From contig CM060843.1 in the NCBI GenBank assembly GCA_030762175.1, positions 31,034,001-31,098,000 on the forward strand: a stretch of 64,000 bases of DNA, given 5' to 3'. Shown here piece by piece: positions 42,930 to 52,949 of this stretch (the first letter of the stretch is position 1; each line of letters opens with the position of its first letter). Source of the stretch: Metallyticus violacea. Taxonomy: Eukaryota; Arthropoda; Insecta; Mantodea; Metallyticidae. Position numbers and translations under genes: made by a program. The notes beneath the pieces are model-generated. The model was given only the letters and a program-made list of their open reading frames with translations. It had not been told where the DNA came from and made no database searches.

Positions 42930-45570
42930 AGAGGATTAAAATAGGAAATATGGCAAAAATGATGTAAATGACAGTATATACAACTAAAAAATAATAAAAC
43001 TACTGGAAAGGTTGGTATACCAGAAGAATATTCGAAAGTGTGGTGTGTGGAGGAAGAAAGAAGAATGTTGCTTGTTAAATTGCTTCATGTAATAAAAGTA
43101 GGTGAAAAGGTTCTACAAAACTGGAAATAGGGGGTAATTGTGCCAATTTACAAGGGAAAAGGAGATGAAAATGATCCTGTGAGTTATAGAGGCATCAGTT
43201 TGTTGTCTATGATTGGTAAAGTACACATAGGGGTGCTAGCTAAACAGTTACAAGATTGGGCAGAGAAAGAAGGAAAGATATTTGCATTACAGACTGGATT
43301 CAGGAGGGAAAGATCCACCTTGGATAATATTTTCATAATAAGAACAATCAAATATAAATATCTAGCTAATAAAAAAGGAAGGTTATACATATTTTTTGTA
43401 GATATAGAAAAGGCATTTGATATAATCAACAGGGAGACACTCTGGACTAAGCTGAGGGTTAAGTGGGTAAGCAGGAAGTTTATAGAGTTAATACAGGGCT
43501 TATTTAGAGAAAATATATGTTATGTTAGATATGCAGGGGGAAAAAAAAAAGCGAGTGGATGCCCTAATCTGTCTCATGCCTTTTTACAAAATATGGACAA
43601 ATTTATCACAGATGCTGTAAAAGAAACCATGATGATCTTGTTAAATTGTTTAATATAACAAAAGGTGATAGGGGTTAATGTGCCAGTTTACAATGGAAAA
43701 GGAAATGAAAATGATTCTGCAAACTACACAGGCATCAGTTTGTTGTCTATGATTGGGAAAGTATATATATAGGGATGCTAGCTAAATGGTTACAAGATTG
43801 GGCAGAGAAAGAAGGAAAGATATTTGCATTACAGACTGGATTCAGGAGGGGGAGATCCATCTTAGATAATATTTTCATAATAAAGAACAATCAAATATAA
43901 ATATCTAGCTAATAAAATAGGAAGGGTGCACATATTTTTTTGTAGATCTAGAAAAGGCATTTGATACAATCAACTGGAGGCACTCTGGATTCAGCTGATG
44001 GAAAAGGGGGTAAGTAGGATGTTTATAGAGTTAATACAGGCTTATTTAGAGGAAATATGTGTTGTGTTAGATATGCAGAAAATAAAATACAGATGGGATA
44101 CCTAATAATGCAGGGGCTAAGAAAAGGATGCAAACTTAGCCCAATATTATAATTTTTTATAGACGACATATTAAAAGAAAATAGGAAAGGAGAGTAGACA
44201 TTGCCCTATAATTAACAATAAAGATATCTCAGGATTATTGTTTGCAGATGATTTAGTAGCAGTACTAATAACAAACAGAGGGTTAAATAAAGCAATAGAA
44301 GCAATATCCAGATATTGTACAGAATGTAGGTTAAAAATAAATAAAAATAATTGGAAATTATGGTATGCAAGAAAGGCAATAAACTCAAGAGAGATGAGAG
44401 ATGAGAAATGGTGGCTGGAGGGGAATGAAATTGCAATAGTAAAGAGATTGGATTACTTAGGGATTAGGTTAAATAATATGGAAGATAACAGAACAGGGAA
44501 GGAAAGTATAAGGAAAGGGGAAATTAACAATTAATATTATAAGAGCCTTTTTAAAGAAGATTCCAAGCATGAGTGTAACATGTCTTAAGAGAATTTATTC
44601 AGCAATGGTTGAATCAAAAATTATGTATGGGGTTGAAATATGGGGTACAGAGAAAGGGTGGAAGTATATCGACTATATTCACAGAACATTTTGTAAAATG
44701 GTGTTGGGATTACTGAGGGCAACTCCAAATGGGGTAGCATATTAGGAATTGGGAACAGTTGGCAAGAAAGGCATGGTAGTTAAACATATTTTGAAATATT
44801 GATATAAGATAGCATCAAGAGAAGAAGGAGATATAGTAAAAGACTGTTTACAGATACAAGAAAAAGCTAAAGGGGAAAGAGGTTGGTTAGCTCAATTAAA
44901 GAGAATAGTTCAAGAGGTTGGAATAGGTGAAGTGGCTGAACAACAGTTAATGATTAGACAAGGGCTATGGAATAAAGTAAAGCAAAGGATAGATGATATT
45001 GGAAAGCAAAAAATTTAAAGTAGTTTGCAAGATAAGAGTACCTTGAAACATTATAGGAAATTTAGGAAAGAATGGAGGCGGAAAAATATGCAAATGTTTG
45101 TAAAAAAAGGGGAAGAGAGAGATTTGCTTGGGGTAGAGCAGGTATAGGGTTAAATAGATTAAAAGTATAAAAGGAAGAGTGCCCACTATGTGGAGAAATA
45201 AAGAAGGATTTTCATTGTATAGTTGAATGTTCCCAAACTAAAGAATGGAGAGAAGGTGTATGGATTGGGAAATGGGACAATTTACAGATATAAATTGTGA
45301 TACTAAAAAGTTATGGAACTGTAACAAGGAGTTTTGGAGAAAATTTGGTGATTATATAGGGAAGGTAAGAGAGAAATGATGGAATAGAGGGATTAAAGTT
45401 AAGGAGGAATGTATATATGGAGATAGGGAAGGGACTGGGGAGAGTGGGATCTAATACATATATAAACAGGGTGTTGAGTGTGTAGGATTCCAGAAACAAT
45501 GTATAAATGTAAAAGTATTTGTTAAACTTTTTGTAATGACTGAGTGAAATAAATATTCTATTTTATTCTA
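42930..45570 (+). pseudogene. LINE-a copy 2 with internal tandem duplication
   Basis: 43140-43658 encodes early RT (VPIYKGKGDENDPVSYRGI, FALQTGFRRERSTLDNIFII, IFFVDIEKAFDIINRETLW). About 540 bp later (43666-44100) the same segment is repeated with a few indels. The sequence then runs to LFADDLVAVLITNRG (motif C at 44238) and a C-terminal region with a CPLCGEIKKDFHCIVECS-like zinc-binding piece near 45180. The 3' end is AAATAAATATTCTATTTTATTC at about 45570. Inactive through stops and the duplication. Confidence 0.8.
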
Positions 45571-46259
45571 TTCTATCACTATAAGAAAACAACCAAAAGA
45601 GGCAGCAGTAACTACAGCAAAGATTGTATTCATTTATCATATCTCCATACAATTTTTTGAAAAACCTTACTTTCATTATATGAGATTTTATATTCTTTAT
45701 CAGATTCATTTAACATTCTAAGACCTGATTCAGTGAAATCAGATATTTTAATGCAAGTGCTTATTGTGAATGATACAGTGGATATAGAACAACTAGTGTC
45801 AGTAAAGATATCAACAAACTTTATCCACTAGAAGTTATTTTAAAGTATAAATATGTACAGTATATCAAGCCAGTCTTGAGCCTTTGTACTTGCAGTGATA
45901 CTTATGCAAAAGAGAATATCTTACATTGTCATTACTATCTAGGAACTGTGCACAGCAAATACACTTCCTTGTGACCTCTGTGGTCTCATTAACTGATCAC
46001 TGAGATGCCTCTGCCAGGTATTGGATTAATGGCTGATAGTATTATGAGACAAAAGCATCTTTGAAAGCAGTATTCCCAAGAATCATCATCACTCATAATG
46101 TTCATCAAATATAAAGTAACTGGTGAAATACATTGTTATTCCATGATGGCATAGACCTTTAATACTTTGCTATACCACATATAATCTTGTATAATGCTAG
46201 TAAAGCACTGCATGATATTGATAACAATGAATAAAAGCATTTTTTTGTTGTTTTACTTA
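45571..46259. other. no gene recognised
   Basis: AT-rich with only short ORFs. Confidence 0.5.
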
Positions 46260-47840
46260 CTTTCATGTTATGATAAGATAGTCATGAGATTTATCAGCTA
46301 TGTTTTGGTAAATGGTTTCCAAATGGCATTTTAGCTTATTTAGAACCATGTTTTCTGAATTAAAATGTTTGTACACAGTAAATACTGCAATCTCTTTTCA
46401 TTACCAACATCTGCCAACATAAAGACCAAAGCGAAAATAACAATCCCCTATTATGATATTTTCACCTGTTCATTTCTAATATTTTCTATAATTTCATTAT
46501 GGTTACATGTGTTTTTTTTTAAATATGTCAAGTGTAACCTGTCTATCCATGTATATTGTTGCAGTTCTTTCTTCTATCTCATTAGTGCCTATTGCTCTTA
46601 TTGTCTCCAATGCTCTTTGTACCACTAGTTGTTACATCTGATTATTTGAACAGCTGATATATAGTCTGAATTTTAATTTGTGGGTTGGAATTTGTTTTTT
46701 AAATATGATGACACTGGATCCCACTCCATTTACGTTTTTACTCCCATCAATATATATTTCCAGGGTGTATTCCATGTTTATTTCACATCCTTGATTAGGA
46801 CTGAGTCCGCTTGAAGAGATCACTTTTCGAGAGGCATATCAAGCAGTAAGCTTTATAAATGTCTCTATTTCATTGTCTTGTATGAAGCTGCTGTTTCTTC
46901 TATCTTTATTGCAATTGGACTTAGACCAGTCACTATACACAGTGCTTTATTGGAAGTCAGGGAAGTCAGTGAAAAGCTGCTTTAGCTATCGTTATATATG
47001 AGTCTCTGCACCTTTTTATATGTTGTCTGATTGTATTATCATGACAATGCATCTATCCATATGGGTGTACCATATGAGAGCAAAGGCAGAATTACTCCTT
47101 TATAAATTGTTTTTAATGCCTCATGCTTTAGTCCCCAGTTGATTTTTGCAGATATATGAGTCCGGTGCATCATGCTATCATATGATCTATGTGGGCATTA
47201 AGTTGAATCTACAGTCTATAATTGCTCTGAGGTATTTTACTTTATTCACTTTGTTGATTTGTTTATTATTCAAAAATATGTTTCACTCCTTTTTCTTTTG
47301 CCTAGTTTTCCTGGTTATCATCATTATGATGAATTAATTTTCACTGTAACATATTTTGTTATCCCTTGACCATTTTTCTATTTTCTGCATTTCTATATTC
47401 ACAGAATTTTCAATTTCAAACTTGTTGTTCACTTCTGTTAATAAAACCAGATCATCTGCGAAGATTATTACTTTAGTATGGTTTGTAAACTTTGATTGAG
47501 GAGTGAATTGTATTGTAAGTTCCAAAACATAGATTTGCAGCAGGAGCCTTGTAGGCTAGTTACTTCTGCCTCCAATAGAATATTGCTGAATGAGAGAACT
47601 GCTGATCTCTAACTAAATTAACTCTTTAGATAGGTGGTATAAGATTTTGGGACACTTGAATTCTCTTAGTGCATTTAAAATCGCTAGCCACCAAGCTGCG
47701 TCAAATACTCCTTTACATCTAAACTGAAAAGGACAACACTCTTATCATACATTCTTTTCCACAAATTCCTTCCATATCATAGCAGCATCAACTGTGCTTT
47801 TCTTTGGTGTGAAACCACACTGATTTCCAATCATCCCTCA
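46260..47840 (-). pseudogene. LINE relic with RT and RNase H (R1/I-like)
   Basis: In minus order: VDAAMIWKEFVEKN-like (about 47770), FKCPKILYHL and SRSAVLSFSNILLE with SLQGSCC (47560-47680), TKVIIFADDLVLLTEVNNKF (motif C, 47460-47334), then RNase H: TLEIYIDGSKNVNGVGSSVI at 46790, CSNNQM, and later shifted pieces of the RNase H alpha/beta fold to about 46280. RT followed by RNase H is typical of I/R1-type LINEs. Many frameshifts. Confidence 0.7.
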
Positions 47841-47844
47841 CCCA

Positions 47845-48620
47845 AAAACAGAGAATACCAACAGCTAATAAAGACAGCTATAACCAATGGTTTCAACAAA
47901 GACATAGTAATAAAAATTATCAATAAATTTAAAAGACAAAAATCGATTTGAGAAGTTCCACACTGAAGAACACCCAGGAAAGATACAAATGCCACAGATA
48001 CATACCATCCAACTTAGCACAACAAATTTAAGAAGATTTTCAAAGAACATGGAATAACGTTAGCCCCCAAAGAACAAATATAATACCAAGAATTTATTCA
48101 GCTGCATAGTAAAAGACACCATATCAACAAAACAGAAATTAGGAATTTATGTAATGAAATGTGCAGATTGTGATCAGAGATACATTGGAAAAATGAAGAG
48201 AAATTTGGAAATTCGGAGAAAAGAACACTTTAGGAATATTTGTTTTAAGCAGGTTGATAAATCAGCAGTAGCAGCTCACTTTTGGGCCAAAAATTATGGA
48301 ATTAAATCACAGGTTAATCTGTTGAAAGAACTTCACAACCCAACGGAACTATCCACTTGGGAAAAAATTCATCATAAAAAATAAAGAAAACTTAATGATT
48401 TGATTTTCCTCAGATGGATGAATTCAGCAAGTTCCTACTACAGTCACCAGACATCATCACAGGAGCATCCGGGTATCCAGCCACCATTTCAGTAACAGTA
48501 GTCGGTCAACTGAATATGGAAGTGAGTGCTCCTGAAACATGTCTTAGTTTTATGTGAGTAAGTAGAGTTTAAAGTAAACAAGTTAAATATATAAGTGTAG
48601 GATATGTGTTCTACTGTTCA
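47845..48620 (+). pseudogene. PLE fragment, family P2 (linker and nuclease)
   Basis: Starts in the linker (ITNGFNKDIVIKIINKFKRQ), breaks, then 48154-48384 is open with MKCADCDQRYIGKMKRNLEI, RRKEHFRNICFKQVDKSAVA and LSTWEKI. YIGKT is changed to YIGKM. It ends with a decayed hammerhead region at about 48503-48548 (CTGAATATGG, then CTGAAACATGTC) and a GTGAGTAAGTAGAG block. It directly abuts the LINE relic on its left. Confidence 0.8.
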
Positions 48621-49035
48621 ACATTTCTTCTTGCAAATTAGGAGTATTGAAAATGGGAGTAATTTTTTTTTTGAATTCAAATTGGTAATAAGATAAAAAA
48701 AAGTTGCATAATGACCTCTTTATTATTATATAAAATTTGGAGATTCTAAACCACATTTTGACCTAAGGGCAATCACTTAAAATTTTAACAATTTGAGCAC
48801 ATAATGCCTGTTTTTCATAGCTCTTTGCTTGATACAGTATGTAAATCTAATGTGGTCTATGGATTCAGATTGTATTACATAACTGATATATGTTCATACA
48901 ACACATGTTAGAGGCTATGTTAACCCAGAACCCACCACAGGGCGGTGGCTGCTTTAGAGTTCCATCCAATCTACCCATCCTCTTACTTTAATATTAATTC
49001 ATTGAATGATCAATTTCATAATTAAGTTTCTTTTT
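48621..49035. other. no gene recognised
   Basis: AT-rich, with only short ORFs. Confidence 0.5.
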
Positions 49036-49400
49036 CTCAAACCACAGAATTCACTTTTCTTCTCATATGTTATAGGTAGCATCATTCTTGCATTCAGTTT
49101 TGACTTGCATGTTTTGATGTGGCTTAAAACTGGAGGTTCTGTCATCATGTTTTCTTTCAAATCAATCAAATCTACATAGCATGTAGCTGAGAAATTTAGT
49201 TTCGGGTTTTGGAAGGTAAGAATTTCTTTAGCACTACTTTCAACTATTTTCAGAACTCTTGCATAAATAATTGATTGCATTGCTAGCAATCTTATATTCT
49301 GGCTGTCATCAATTAGCACCTCCAATAACATACTTTCTAGACAACAGTAAAATGCATTTTTTGATATTACACTATAAACTATATTGTAAACTAAAATGTT
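49036..49400 (-). pseudogene. unidentified transposon-associated protein fragment
   Basis: An open minus-strand frame of 143 residues (49430-48999). Residues 20-110 look protein-like: ESMLLEVLIDDSQNIRLLAM, a RVLKIVESSAKE stretch, then LNFSATCYVDLIDLKENMMT and EPPVLSHI. I recall similar uncharacterised proteins in repetitive arthropod DNA, with an E..L...L.D....R..A..RI..AR pattern followed by PKLNF.A..Y..LI.W....TEPP. Its function is unknown. It is truncated on the upstream side by the P1 element. Confidence 0.35.
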
Positions 49401-49497
49401 AATTGGAACATTCACAGTGAAGTCAATCATATAATTGAAAACATTTTATGATACAGTCGAACTACACACTCTTATGCTTCACTTACTTGTCATTATT

Positions 49498-49545
49498 GTA
49501 GACCGGTTTCGAGAACAGGTTGTTCTCATCATCAGTTCAAATCTC
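49498..49545 (-). ncRNA. hammerhead-like motif (P1, left arm of palindrome)
   Basis: Minus sense: CTGATGA core intact, extra T, stem II GAGAACA/TGTTCTC (7 bp), GAAA, ACCGGT, C. Stem I pairing is weaker here (GAA against TAC). Confidence 0.7.
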
Positions 49546-49738
49546 CAACTGTAGGATAATTCGTTGTGTTGTGGATACTCTGCTCTGGCAGAGGTGTGAT
49601 GAACTTACAGTTTATATTTTCATCGCCGGAAGTGTCAAAGTTCATTAAACTGTCTTTGTATTTGTAAATGTATATTTTTTCCCATGTTGCTAATTCTGTA
49701 GGTCCCTGCACTGATTTTAATAATTTTGCTTTATTCAC
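49532..49738 (-). pseudogene. PLE nuclease C-terminus, left arm (P1)
   Basis: 68 open residues: LLKSVQGPTELATWEKIYIY, then MNFDTSGDENINCKFITP and a stop. It carries only the late glutamate part of GIY-YIG; upstream pieces up to about 49880 are shifted. Confidence 0.75.
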
Positions 49739-49885
49739 TATATCGTGGTTTTCTGTCCAAAAATGAAATGCTACCCTGATTTCTCAATTTGCTTGTATTT
49801 TATGTTCCTGAAATGTTCCTTTAACCGTGTGCCTATGTTTCTCTTTGTTTTTCATATGTAGATTTTTTCACATTCTTCACAACTC

Positions 49886-50221
49886 TACATCTACATAGGA
49901 AAAACAAAGAGAAACATAGGCACACGGTTAAAGGAACATTTCAGGAACATAAAATACAAGTAAATTGAGAAATCAGTGGTAGCATTTCATTTTTGGACAG
50001 AAAACCACGATATAGTGAATAAAGCAAAATTATTAAAATCAGTGCAAGGACCTACAGAATTAGCAACATGGGAAAAAATATACATTTACAAATACAGAGA
50101 CAGTTTAATGAACTTTGACACTTCCGGCGATGAAAATATAAACTTTAAGTTCATCACACCTCTGCCAGAGCAGACTACCCACAACACAACGAATTATCCA
50201 ACAGTTGGAGATTTGAACTGA
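49886..50221 (+). pseudogene. PLE nuclease fragment, right arm (P1)
   Basis: From IYIGKTKRNIGTRLKEHFRN, interrupted by a stop in YK*IEKSVVAF, then open through WTENHDIVNKAKLLKSVQGP to a stop at 50219-50221. The GIY half and RT are missing because the palindrome centre falls at the YIG motif. Confidence 0.8.
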
Positions 50222-50258
50222 TGATGAGAACAACCTGTTTTCGAAACCGGTCTACAAT
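50211..50258 (+). ncRNA. hammerhead-like motif (P1, right arm of palindrome)
   Basis: CTGATGA, T, stem II GAGAACA/TGTTTTC, GAAA, ACCGGT, C. It differs from the left-arm copy in one stem II base, kept as a G-U pair. Confidence 0.68.
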
Positions 50259-50350
50259 AATGACAAGTAAGTGAAGCATAAGAGTGTGTAGTTCGACTGT
50301 ATCATAAAATGTTTTCAATTATATATCTCTGTACTTAATACTCAAAAAAT

Positions 50351-50650
50351 TGTTTTTTTTGATTGATTTATTTATGGACGCTCTTTAACATCTCAGGTCA
50401 TCAGCATCCCATTCAACTCAGGGTGTGAAACGGCCGACAAATTTTGCTCAGAGGCCTCTCTTTCAGGCTTGAGGTTCTTTTTCGTGCCGTAAATGTACGA
50501 CGCGGGACCCACGGCTTTACTTCCCTTCCGAAGGAAGCCATACTTAGGATTTTTACGCCCGAAAAAATATCCATCGATCCTGGCCGGGTTCGAACCCGGG
50601 TTTTGGGTGTAGGAGGCAAGTATGGTAACCACTACACCACCAGGACCGAC
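50351..50650 (-). repeat. SINE-1 copy, full length with target-site duplication
   Basis: Flanked by TTAATACTCAAAAAAT (50335-50350) and TTACTACTCAAAAAT (50651-50665). Reverse copy: T-rich start, body with ACTTCCCTTCCGAAGGAAGC, and head GGGTTCGAACCCGGG with ACCACTACACCACCAGG at the right. The best-preserved SINE-1 together with 10.7 kb. Confidence 0.92.
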
Positions 50651-50665
50651 TTACTACTCAAAAAT

Positions 50666-51644
50666 CTGGACAGACTAGTAGCTAAGAAAATATGTCTGGA
50701 ACCACCTTTACAATGAGGATGCATTTTATCTGAAAACACAAAGGAACATAAACCTTCACAACAAATTCTGTCAAAGTTTTAAGTCTCTCAGATGATTTTT
50801 CTGTAGAAATTTAGAGATGAAGCAGTATCAATGCTGTTGTTGCTCAGCTTGCATGACTCAGCTTTCCTGGTTTCCTATTTTCTAAGATTTTTTCAGTGAC
50901 TATAGTTGAGTTAATTTCCAGTGGATATTTCTGATCAGAGCAAATATCTTTTAACAGTTATATCAGGCAGTTCTGAATATATCAGATCAAATTAGTGACA
51001 GGCCAATCTTCAGAGTTTTCTGAAAGCTTTCCAATAGGATCTGGAAAGGTTGATGATCTTGTAGTGCACCAGTCTACATGTCTTAATAAATGGCATAAAG
51101 GCAACTCAGCAAAGTGCAAAAGACAAATACACCAATGGTGAGGATGTTCTATTTCAATCTCAATAAGTCAAATGATTCCTCTTTTCAGTCTATAGCACCC
51201 TATTGCCATTAAATTATCTGTGTCTATCTCTATATCATGTTCCTCCATTTTTCTTAGTATGGCTGAAGCAAGGTTTTTTGCAGCAGCTTGGCCAGTTAAG
51301 AAACATGACCAAGATATGTGCTTCCAGGTTCTTCTATGGTGACATAGTGCTCTTCAGCCTTAATTTCATAGTAGTTTTTGTCATGTTTATCATTTTTAGA
51401 GTCTGATCTTTTTTTTCGTCGAAGTATAGAACCATATTGGTTTAACCCTTTCTTCTGACACTTTTTCACAAACTTTTCTCACATTTTTAGCACTTTCTTC
51501 TGTACTTTGCTGTACTAAGTCTATCCATGAAGAAATAGAGTATTGCTATACATTGCCATTACAATAGTGCATGGCCTTTCTAACGATTGCTTCATATTTT
51601 CTGTCTTCTCTTGTTTGAAAGTATATGGGAGGTAACAATATCCA
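50666..51644. other. no gene recognised
   Basis: Only short ORFs; no family recognised. Confidence 0.5.
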
Positions 51645-51702
51645 TACCACCTGTGGTGCCTCTGTAGTAAAAACAGGCATTAAACACCATTCAAAAAAAA
51701 AT
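51645..51702 (+). repeat. SINE-2 3'-end fragment
   Basis: CCTGTGGTGCCTCTGTAGTA followed by AAAACAGGCATTAAACACC and an A run: only the last 55 or so bases of SINE-2. Confidence 0.8.
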
Positions 51703-52605
51703 CCATGCCACCCATTGCCATTTTTCTGCTACTTTTCTGGCCATTTAAAATTTCCCTCTCTTTAACAGAAACTTTACTAGTTTTTTACAAGCACAGGCTG
51801 CAAATGAAATGCATTTGCATAATGCAACATCAAAAAGTATGTTAGAATCTGACACCATCTTTCCAAGTTAATACTCTCCCTATCTTTCTTCGAAATATTG
51901 TTCACTTGTGTATGATAATCAGTGATTATTTGATATATTCTGTTCTTGGAAACTATAGGGATTGAGACGTGTTTCTAAACATCCTCCACTTTCTTCTTAG
52001 CAACCACATATGAGATTTCACTCTTTGCTGGTTCTTTGCTTCCTTCATCTTTAAGAACAGTATGAATGAATAAATAATAATGCATTACCTCTTTCTATGT
52101 TAAAAGGGTTCTGAAGTTCAGATCTTCTGCAGACCCAAAGATTATTTCATACATGATTAAGTCTTGTCTTTGCATTTAACTTGGACATTGTTAATGGTAT
52201 TATTATTATTTAACTTGCAACTTATAACAGCACCTTCTCTAAACTCAGCTCAGAAGATACTGAAGCTGAGGAGAGGAATGTGTCAAGATATGTACTACCC
52301 CATCCTTTGGCTCTATGCTACGTGACTCATGGGGAAGAATCTGAAATCTCAGCAATGATTCAGAAATCTGCACCTCCATTATGCATCTAATTAAAATGTA
52401 TGAAACATGAATGGCATGCCTATAATTTTTGCAAATTTTAAGCTATTGCACTTCAATGAAAAATCAGTTTATAGACTTATTTTTTTGTGTGCTCTTTTAT
52501 AACATCATTATGCAATTTTTTAAACCTATTACCATTATAAAATCGAAACTTTATTTTTTCGATATACCCTATTGCACATGCATGTGGGAAAATCTGTTAA
52601 TTTAA
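51703..52605. other. no gene recognised; (CT)n at the right edge
   Basis: AT-rich. A (TC)n run lies at about 52608-52626, directly before the next SINE-2. Confidence 0.5.
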
Positions 52606-52626
52606 ATCTATCTCTCTCTCTCTCTC

Positions 52627-52892
52627 TAATAGTGTTTAATTTACTACTGAGGCACCACAGGCAGTGGACACTATGATACATGAGATGAAATGATATATTA
52701 AGAATTTTTTTTTAAGGAAGGGAATGTTCCAGGCCTAAGTTTAGGGTACCTCCCCAGCATTTGCCAATTATAAGGACTGAGGAAAACCTGGAAAAAAACC
52801 TGGTCAGGGAGGACGGTCCTGGTGGAAATTGAACCCTAGACTTCCACCTCACGAGTCCATGCCTTAATGACCTCAGCCACCCATAGCAGTCT
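52627..52892 (-). repeat. SINE-2 copy
   Basis: Reverse copy with ACTACTGAGGCACCACAGGC, TACCTCCCCAGCATTTGCC, GGGAGGACGGTCCTGG and a mutated head (ATTGAACCCTAGACTTCC) at the right. Confidence 0.9.
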
Positions 52893-52949
52893 AATTTGAA
52901 ATATTCACCAAATTTACCATGATCCATAGTTACTGCTGTGAAGTTATGG

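Larger units (their letters stand above)
49395..50330. mobile_element. PLE family P1, near-perfect inverted pair
   Basis: Left arm (about 49427 to 49885, minus sense) and right arm (about 49885-50320, plus sense) mirror each other over more than 400 bp, so the whole unit is a palindrome centred near 49885. Both arms encode the nuclease C-terminus (KLLKSVQGPTELATWEKIYI) and carry a hammerhead-like motif. The extra terminus ATTGGAACATTCACAGTGAAG occurs only on the left. No confident target-site duplication. Confidence 0.85.
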
